DNA from: Acidimicrobiia bacterium
Lineage (GTDB): Bacteria > Actinomycetota > Acidimicrobiia > Acidimicrobiales > Bin134
Assembly (NCBI GenBank): GCA_009843565.1
Contig: VYDF01000126.1
Coordinates: 1 to 6,105 of the forward strand
Length of the DNA stretch: 6,105 nt
Direction of reading: 5' to 3'
The notes under the pieces are model-generated. The model was given only the letters and a program-made list of their open reading frames with translations, did not search any database and was not told where the DNA came from. The position numbers and the translations under genes were made by a program. Positions 1 to 4,767 of this stretch are shown here, piece after piece (position 1 is the first letter of the stretch; every line of letters begins with the position of its first letter).

Positions 1-1991
1 CCTTGGATCTGTCCCTCGACGATGGTGGGATTGACCATGGTGCCGCAGTCGCTCACCACCACGTAGTCCTCGACCTCCACTTGTCCGGTGCCGGGATCGA
101 CGGCAACCCGACACGCATGAGTGGCGTAGGAAAAGGTGGCGCTGGCTGGATCGTAGGAGTGCGACGCAACCAGTCCGGGCTCAGTGCCCTCGGGAAGCCG
201 GAACCCCTGCCAGGCCCGTTGGGCAACTTCGGGGATGCTCACTCCGACTTCGGTACCCGCCACCCGAGCCTGCCCTTCCCCTAGCTCGATATCTGCCGGA
301 CTGGCTTCCAGCATTTCGGCCGCGATGGTCTTAATCTTCTCGGCCACCCGTTGCGCGGCAACCACCGCGGCGCCGCCCCCTACCGCGATAGAACGGGATG
401 CGGCAGTGCCGTACGGGGAGTACGGGGTGGTGTCAGTGTCGCCGTGTACCAACTCGATCGTTGCCAGCTCCACCCCCAACTCGTCGGCCACCAACTGGGG
501 AATCGTCGTCTCCAAGCCTTGGCCGTGAGGGGAAACGCCGGTGGCCACCCGAACCGAGCCGTCAGGTTCAAGACGGATGGTGGCGGTTTCGAACCCGCCG
601 ATGCTGAGGCCGATGAACTCGTTCATCGTGCTCGGCCCAATCCCGGCCATCTGCACATAGCTGCAATAGCCCACCCCTCGGCACCGCCCATCCTCGGCTG
701 CCGCTGGGCCGTCTTCGATGAGCTGTTGGGCGCGCCGCAGCGCCTCGGGGTAGTCGCCATTGTCGTACTCGATCATGGTCCGGATCTGATACGGCAGCTC
801 TCCGGGGCCGATCATGTTCTGAAGCCGCAGCTCCACCGGCTCGCGGCCCAGTTCCACGGCCACCAGGTCAACCACCCGCTCGCGGATGAACGCGGCCTGG
901 GTTTGCCCGAAGCCGCGATAAGCGCCGGTGGACATGGTGTTGGTGGCCACGACCCGGCCGACGCAGCGCACGGCCTCCCATCGGTACGGCCCGGGAACGA
1001 CGCCGAAGACCGTGAACAGCGGTCCACCGCCGAAGACCGCGAACCGGGCTCCAGCGTTCCGAAAGCTATGGAGGCGCAGACCTCGCAGCGTCCCATCGTC
1101 GTCGAAGGCCACTTCCACATCGTGGATCTCGTCGCGGGCGTGAGTGGTGGCCAGCAAGGACTCGGATCGGTCTTCAACCCATTTCACCGGCCGACCCAAG
1201 TCCAATGCCGCCGCGGCCACCATGACCTCGTCCTCGTACACATGGTCTTTGAGACCGAAGCCGCCCCCCACATCGGGGGCGACCACCCGCACCTGGCTCT
1301 GGGCCATCTCCAGCGACTCACACAGCGAATCTCGCACGGAGTGCGGGGTCTGGGTGGATGTGTACACCGTGAGTTTCCCCCGGGGCTCGGGCACCGCGAC
1401 AATCCCCCGACCTTCAAGAGCCACCCCATGAATTCGGCCTATTCGCAGCCTCATGGTCAACGAGCGGTCGGCGGCCGCAAACACCGCAGCAGCATGATCT
1501 TCGCTGTCGCCGGCGTCGAATGAGGCCAACACGTTGGAGCCAATATCGGGATACAGCAAGGGGGCATCGGAAGCGAGTGCCTGATCAATGGCCAACACCG
1601 GCTCGAGCTCTTCGATGTCGAGGCCAACCTGCTCAGCATGATCCTCAGCCAGGTATCGCGATTCGGCAATGACCACTGCCAGCGGCTGGCCCACGTATCG
1701 CAATGCGTTGTCGACTACCGGGGTGGAACGCTGCTGCTGGCCACCCAGAATCCATAGCACGGGCAGCTCACCAGGAATGAGAGACGCCAACCGGTCGGGG
1801 TCGTAAACCGTGGCCCGGCCATCGCCGGCGCTGTCGAACCCGATCAGGCGTCCGTGGGCAACGGGACTGCGGACGATGGAGGCGTGAACCATGTCCGGCA
1901 GAACAATGTCGTCGATATACCGGCCCGTGCCCCGCAGGAGATACTCGTCATTGAGCCTGCGCACCCGCTGGCCAACAAACCGGTGCTTCAT
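1..1991 (-). CDS. Xanthine dehydrogenase-family molybdopterin-binding large subunit (3' end cut off by window edge)
   Basis: Large catalytic subunit of a molybdenum hydroxylase, which adds a water-derived oxygen to a C-H of an aromatic N-heterocycle or aldehyde, normally with separate FAD and 2Fe-2S partners. The minus frame reads cleanly for 663 codons from the ATG at 1989-1991 to the left edge. An in-frame TGA (plus 2028-2030) with no ATG/GTG/TTG between fixes this start. The hammerhead domain comes first (RGTGRYIDDI at 20-29, HASIVRSP at 36-43). Next come the cofactor loop GGGFGLKD (242-249), the substrate loop AYRGFGQTQ (357-365), PHGQG (488-492) and HGDTD (516-520). The loop is AYRGFG, as in xanthine dehydrogenase, not the AYRCSFR of CO dehydrogenase CoxL. 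The position of bovine Glu802 is Asp249; Arg359 matches bovine Arg880. Relatives have about 750-800 residues, so roughly 100, including the catalytic Glu, lie outside. It is the first gene of a leftward unit divergent from the amidohydrolase. Family is secure; substrate is not. Confidence 0.93.
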   Translation of the reverse strand, partial: MKHRFVGQRVRRLNDEYLLRGTGRYIDDIVLPDMVHASIVRSPVAHGRLIGFDSAGDGRATVYDPDRLASLIPGELPVLWILGGQQQRSTPVVDNALRYVGQPLAVVIAESRYLAEDHAEQVGLDIEELEPVLAIDQALASDAPLLYPDIGSNVLASFDAGDSEDHAAAVFAAADRSLTMRLRIGRIHGVALEGRGIVAVPEPRGKLTVYTSTQTPHSVRDSLCESLEMAQSQVRVVAPDVGGGFGLKDHVYEDEVMVAAAALDLGRPVKWVEDRSESLLATTHARDEIHDVEVAFDDDGTLRGLRLHSFRNAGARFAVFGGGPLFTVFGVVPGPYRWEAVRCVGRVVATNTMSTGAYRGFGQTQAAFIRERVVDLVAVELGREPVELRLQNMIGPGELPYQIRTMIEYDNGDYPEALRRAQQLIEDGPAAAEDGRCRGVGYCSYVQMAGIGPSTMNEFIGLSIGGFETATIRLEPDGSVRVATGVSPHGQGLETTIPQLVADELGVELATIELVHGDTDTTPYSPYGTAASRSIAVGGGAAVVAAQRVAEKIKTIAAEMLEASPADIELGEGQARVAGTEVGVSIPEVAQRAWQGFRLPEGTEPGLVASHSYDPASATFSYATHACRVAVDPGTGQVEVEDYVVVSDCGTMVNPTIVEGQIQ

Positions 1992-2074
1992 AGGTGTCGC
2001 GACAATACCCAGCCGTTGCCGAACCGATCAGCGACGATTGCGCGAGCCAGGTTCAAAGGCGAGACTCGCAGGAA
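1992..2074. promoter_or_regulatory. Short divergent intergenic region
   Basis: About 83 bp separate the start codons of the leftward dehydrogenase gene and the rightward amidohydrolase gene, so any promoters for both must lie here or inside the genes. On the minus strand a TATTGT box lies 11-16 nt before the dehydrogenase ATG, which would give a nearly leaderless mRNA, but no good -35 is visible. No convincing rightward promoter is seen. The exact right boundary depends on the amidohydrolase start, which is uncertain. Confidence 0.4.
1995..2004. promoter_or_regulatory. Perfect 10-bp palindrome TGTCGCGACA, possible operator
   Basis: TGTCGCGACA is its own reverse complement and lies just 4 nt upstream of the dehydrogenase start codon, inside the divergent gap. 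A regulator bound here could block the leftward transcript. A 10-bp GC-rich palindrome can arise by chance in GC-rich DNA, so this is only a candidate. Confidence 0.2.
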
Positions 2075-3472
2075 GTGCCCGACACCTTGATCCGCAACAT
2101 CAGCCACCTGGTCACCTTCGATGCCAACGACCGCGAGTTGGACGGTGCGGACATTCTGGTGTCCGGTTCGCGCGTTGCCGCGGTGGGCTATGGACTGGAG
2201 GCCGACGACTCCGCCGAGGTCATCGACGGCCGAGGTCTGCTGGTGCTCCCCGGACTGATCAACGGGCACCAGCATCTGTACCAAGTGGGGCTGCGCTCAT
2301 TCGCCGAACTTGAGCGAGCCCCCATCCACCCGTGGCTGACCGCGCTACACGTGAAGACGCTGTATCTGTGGCGCCAGGGCCACTACACACCGGCCACGGT
2401 GGGCGCGGTGGCCCGAGCGGGAATGGTTGAGTCGTTGCTCGGCGGGGTCACAACCGTGGCCGACCAGCACTACGTGTTCGTGGAGGGCAACACCGAGCCA
2501 TTCATCGAGGAGATGATCGAGGGGGCCCTCGAAACAGGTATTCGGCTGCACGCCGGTCGGGGTTCGATGACCAAGGGCAAGAGGCACGGCGGCGTGGTGC
2601 CCGACATCGCCTGCCAGACGATCGACGAGGTGCTGCGTCACTCTCAAGAGCTCATCGACCAATACCATGATCCCGACCCCTTGGCCCGGATCAGGATTGA
2701 TCTGGCCCCGTGCGGCGTGCACACCGACGAACCAGAGATGTACCGCGAGTTCGCCCGACTGGCCGCCGATCACCCGGAGGTCGGACTGCACACCCACCTG
2801 TATGAGGTGATCGACACCGGATTCTGCACCGACACCTACGGCGTAACGCCATGGCATTTCCTGGTGGAGAACGGCTGGAACCACGACAAGGTGTGGCTGG
2901 CCCACATGGTTGACCCCCCACATGAAGAGATCCCCGAGTTCGCCGAGGTCGGAGTCGGCATTGTTCATCTCATTGCGCCCGATCTGCGCATGGGCTGGGG
3001 ACTGGCGCCGCTGCGAAAATACCTGGATGCCGGATGCAAAGTGGGATTCGGCACCACCGGGTCTGCCTCCAACGACGGCTGCAACCAGTTGGGTGACGTC
3101 CGAGTGGCCGCGTTGGCCCACCGCGACATGCATGTATCACCTCAGAAGTGGCCGAGCGCCCGTGAGCTTTTGGGGCTGGCTACTCGTGGCTCAGCGGCCT
3201 GCCTCGGGCGCCGTGAACTGGGAGTGATCGAGCCGGGCAAGGCCGCGGACATTGCCGCCTGGGACATGACCACCGTCGATCGCGTCGGGGTCCACGACGC
3301 GGTCATCGGACTGGTGTTGGGCGGGGTTTCAGATCGGGCCTCTTTGGTGATGGTGGGCGGCGAGATCGTGGTCAGAGACGGACACTGCACAACGGTGGAC
3401 GAGAGCGCCATCGCTGATGCGGCCCGGAACGCCTATCCCGTGCGTCCTCCAGCGCACCGGCGACGCCACTGA
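2075..3472 (+). CDS. TrzN-like subtype III amidohydrolase (triazine/aza-aromatic hydrolase family)
   Basis: Cytosolic metal-dependent hydrolase of the ATZ/TRZ amidohydrolase group, which removes amino, chloro or similar groups from aza-aromatic rings. With GTG 2075 as start it has 465 residues; TrzN has about 456. Visible ligands are H65 and H67 (GHQH), H241 (LHTHLYE), E244 as the probable proton donor, and H277 (WLAHM). The usual strand-8 Asp, as in VDGSASND of 8-oxoguanine deaminase, is Thr328 (GTTGSASND). This is the hallmark of atrazine chlorohydrolase TrzN (Thr325). H241, E244, H277 and T328 all sit exactly three residues beyond TrzN H238, E241, H274 and T325. Other TrzN-like blocks, as I recall that protein, are LLGGVTTVADQH, HLIAPDLRMGWGLAP and SDRASLV. 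The longest frame starts at GTG 1994, only 2 nt from the divergent gene, so I reject it. TTG 2087, with AGGAAG at 2070-2075 upstream, is the other option. Family very sure; natural substrate unknown. Confidence 0.92.
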   Translation: MPDTLIRNISHLVTFDANDRELDGADILVSGSRVAAVGYGLEADDSAEVIDGRGLLVLPGLINGHQHLYQVGLRSFAELERAPIHPWLTALHVKTLYLWRQGHYTPATVGAVARAGMVESLLGGVTTVADQHYVFVEGNTEPFIEEMIEGALETGIRLHAGRGSMTKGKRHGGVVPDIACQTIDEVLRHSQELIDQYHDPDPLARIRIDLAPCGVHTDEPEMYREFARLAADHPEVGLHTHLYEVIDTGFCTDTYGVTPWHFLVENGWNHDKVWLAHMVDPPHEEIPEFAEVGVGIVHLIAPDLRMGWGLAPLRKYLDAGCKVGFGTTGSASNDGCNQLGDVRVAALAHRDMHVSPQKWPSARELLGLATRGSAACLGRRELGVIEPGKAADIAAWDMTTVDRVGVHDAVIGLVLGGVSDRASLVMVGGEIVVRDGHCTTVDESAIADAARNAYPVRPPAHRRRH

Positions 3473-3488
3473 TCACCCTCACTCTCAA

Positions 3489-3517
3489 TCGACACCTCAT
3501 CAGAGAAGGGCTAGTGT
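3489..3517 (+). promoter_or_regulatory. Candidate sigma-70-type promoter for the binding-protein/ABC operon
   Basis: TCGACA (3489-3494) matches TTGACA at five of six bases. A 17-nt spacer follows, then TAGTGT (3512-3517), which keeps the TA...T frame of a -10 box. Transcription would begin near 3524 and give a leader of about 55 nt holding the inverted repeat and the ribosome binding site. If real, the importer genes can be expressed apart from the upstream amidohydrolase. The -10 match is weak. Confidence 0.35.
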
Positions 3518-3528
3518 CGGCTACTGTC
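3509..3528 (+). repeat. Tandem 10-bp direct repeat GGCTA(G/C)TGTC
   Basis: GGCTAGTGTC (3509-3518) is followed directly by GGCTACTGTC (3519-3528), with one base different. The 10-bp period is one helical turn, so both copies face the same side of the DNA. The repeat covers the proposed -10 box and start site, so it could be a tandem binding site for a regulator or a chance duplication. Confidence 0.5.
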
Positions 3529-3539
3529 AGATGCGTGCG

Positions 3540-3553
3540 TTGTCACATGACAA
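3540..3553. promoter_or_regulatory. Inverted repeat TTGTCA-CA-TGACAA, candidate operator
   Basis: Two perfect 6-bp arms, TTGTCA and TGACAA, flank a 2-bp centre. One further pair (C3538/G3555) matches outside a mismatch. It lies between the proposed transcription start and the ribosome binding site of the lipoprotein gene, a typical place for a repressor that blocks RNA polymerase. Dyads of this size suit dimeric GntR, TetR or similar regulators, but no regulator gene is in the window, so the family cannot be named. Confidence 0.4.
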
Positions 3554-3560
3554 TGCCGTA

Positions 3561-3570
3561 GAAGGAGGGG
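3561..3570 (+). promoter_or_regulatory. Strong ribosome binding site of the lipoprotein gene
   Basis: GAAGGAGGGG contains a nearly full Shine-Dalgarno sequence (GGAGG at 3564-3568), 10 nt before GTG 3579. It decides the start: the open frame runs on upstream to 3417, inside the preceding gene, but only GTG 3579 has this site and is followed at once by a signal peptide. It is the strongest such site of the four genes, as fits an abundant binding protein. Confidence 0.75.
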
Positions 3571-3578
3571 GTAAATCC

Positions 3579-4760
3579 GTGACACGGCGTTCTTCGATTC
3601 TGTTCAAGCTCTTCGCACTGTTGATGCTGTTTGGCCTGGTTGCCGCAGCATGCGGCAATGACGACGACGCAGAGGTGCAACCCGCTCCAGAGCCTGCGGC
3701 AGATGACAGCCAACAGGCCGAGCCAGAACCTGAGCCCGAACCGGAGGAAGAGCCCGAGCCTGAACCCGAGCCCGCGCCCGAGGACGACGGTGATGTCCTC
3801 AGGGTGGCCCTGCTGTTGCCCGGAGTCCGCAACGACAACTCGTTCAGCCAGGCGGCCTATGAGGGGCTGCGGGATGCTGTGGCCGAAGACGGCAACGTGG
3901 AAACCCAAGTCCTCGAGGAGATCATCGACCCGACCGACTCGCTTCCGGCGCTGCGCGATTTCGCCAGCCAGGGCTTCGACCTGATTCTGGGCCACGGCAT
4001 CGAGTACGTCGATCCGATCCAGCAGCTCTATGCGGAGTTCCCCGACGTTGCCTTCTCCATGACCGGCGGTGTGCTGGTTCCCGGTTCTGTTACGTCGAGC
4101 AATGTCGTGGACTGGCTCTACAACATCCAGGACATGGCCTATCCCAATGGGATTCTGGCGGCCCAGGCCATCATCGGCGACACCATTGGGATTGTCGGAG
4201 GGCCCGAGTTCGACTTCGTCAAGGCGATGCACCAGTCGTTCCGGGATGCAGCCTCATCGGAGAATCCCGATCTGAATTTCCTGGAGGGCTTCGCCGGTTC
4301 ATTCATCGACGTCCAGGCCGCGGCCGAGGTCGCCCAGCAGCTCATCGACCAGGGGGCAGACTTCATCTACTGCTCCGGAGACGGGATTTGCATCGGTGCA
4401 GCTCAAACCGCATCGGCGGCAGGAATTCCAATTGCGGTCGGGTTCGGATCGCAGGAGCAAACTGCACCCGATGTCTACCTGTCAGCCACCGTCATTCGAC
4501 TCAAAGACCTGTACCTAGATTTCTTCGACCAGGTCCGCAACGGCACGTTCGGCACTGCCGACGGTGAAGTGCACGCGGTGGGCGAGGAAGGTTACGCCTT
4601 CTACCCAGGCGGCATATTCAACGACCAAGTAGAGGTGTTGCCGGTCAATATGGCGGCGACGGTGGAAACCGCAGTGGGTCTCGACGAGCTTCAAGCCGCG
4701 CTTGACGAGCTGGTGGCGTCTATTCGAGCCGGCGAATTTTCCATCCCGTTCCCCGGCTAG
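3579..4760 (+). CDS. BMP family ABC transporter substrate-binding lipoprotein (PnrA/BmpA-like)
   Basis: Extracytoplasmic binding protein that captures the solute for an ABC importer; characterised members of the BMP family mostly bind purine nucleosides. It has 393 residues from GTG 3579. Two Arg residues (R3-R4) precede a hydrophobic stretch (about 7-24) and a lipobox ending AAAC, so Cys25 should be lipidated. An acidic Pro/Glu-rich spacer (about 32-72, mainly Glu-Pro repeats) tethers the domain to the membrane. The BMP domain starts near V73 (VLRVALLLPG). Its N85-D86-N87-S88-F89 segment followed by QAAYEG fits the first ligand loop of PnrA-type proteins, where Asp and Phe hold the base. FPDVAFSMTGG and TIGIVGGPEFDFV are further family blocks. 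C265 and C271 flank the glycine-rich loop and could form a disulfide, which is unusual. The ATPase gene follows 7 nt later, clearly the same operon. Ligand is inferred only from family. Confidence 0.93.
   Translation: MTRRSSILFKLFALLMLFGLVAAACGNDDDAEVQPAPEPAADDSQQAEPEPEPEPEEEPEPEPEPAPEDDGDVLRVALLLPGVRNDNSFSQAAYEGLRDAVAEDGNVETQVLEEIIDPTDSLPALRDFASQGFDLILGHGIEYVDPIQQLYAEFPDVAFSMTGGVLVPGSVTSSNVVDWLYNIQDMAYPNGILAAQAIIGDTIGIVGGPEFDFVKAMHQSFRDAASSENPDLNFLEGFAGSFIDVQAAAEVAQQLIDQGADFIYCSGDGICIGAAQTASAAGIPIAVGFGSQEQTAPDVYLSATVIRLKDLYLDFFDQVRNGTFGTADGEVHAVGEEGYAFYPGGIFNDQVEVLPVNMAATVETAVGLDELQAALDELVASIRAGEFSIPFPG
3720..3785 (+). repeat. Low-complexity Glu-Pro coding repeat (lipoprotein spacer)
   Basis: Degenerate GAR-CCN hexamers encode residues 48-69 of the lipoprotein, almost all Glu and Pro. 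Synonymous codons vary between units (CCA, CCT, CCC, CCG; GAA, GAG), so the peptide appears to be kept by selection rather than being a fresh DNA expansion. Such stiff, acidic spacers are common after the lipid-anchored Cys in actinobacterial binding proteins. Confidence 0.8.
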
Positions 4761-4767
4761 ACACTCG

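Noticed and set aside
351..1523. Long plus-strand open frame of 390 codons
   Set aside because: It lies wholly antisense to the dehydrogenase gene, whose minus frame carries all the family motifs without a break. The plus translation shows no recognisable domain and is a GC-rich shadow frame.
2345..3133. Minus-strand open frame of 262 codons over the amidohydrolase
   Set aside because: Antisense to a gene with complete catalytic motifs; no domain or ribosome binding site of its own.
1992..3497. 8-mer CGACACCT or its reverse complement at 1992-1999, 2080-2087 and 3490-3497, as a shared promoter motif
   Set aside because: The same 8-mer also occurs inside the amidohydrolase coding sequence at 2830-2837, so it is not specific to promoter regions.
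3473..3578. Terminator after the amidohydrolase gene
   Set aside because: No GC-rich stem followed by a T-run is present; read-through into the lipoprotein operon remains possible.
3543..4232. Minus-strand open frame of 229 codons over the lipoprotein gene
   Set aside because: Its apparent hydrophobic repeat is the reverse reading of the Glu-Pro coding repeat; the plus frame has a signal peptide, lipobox and BMP domain.
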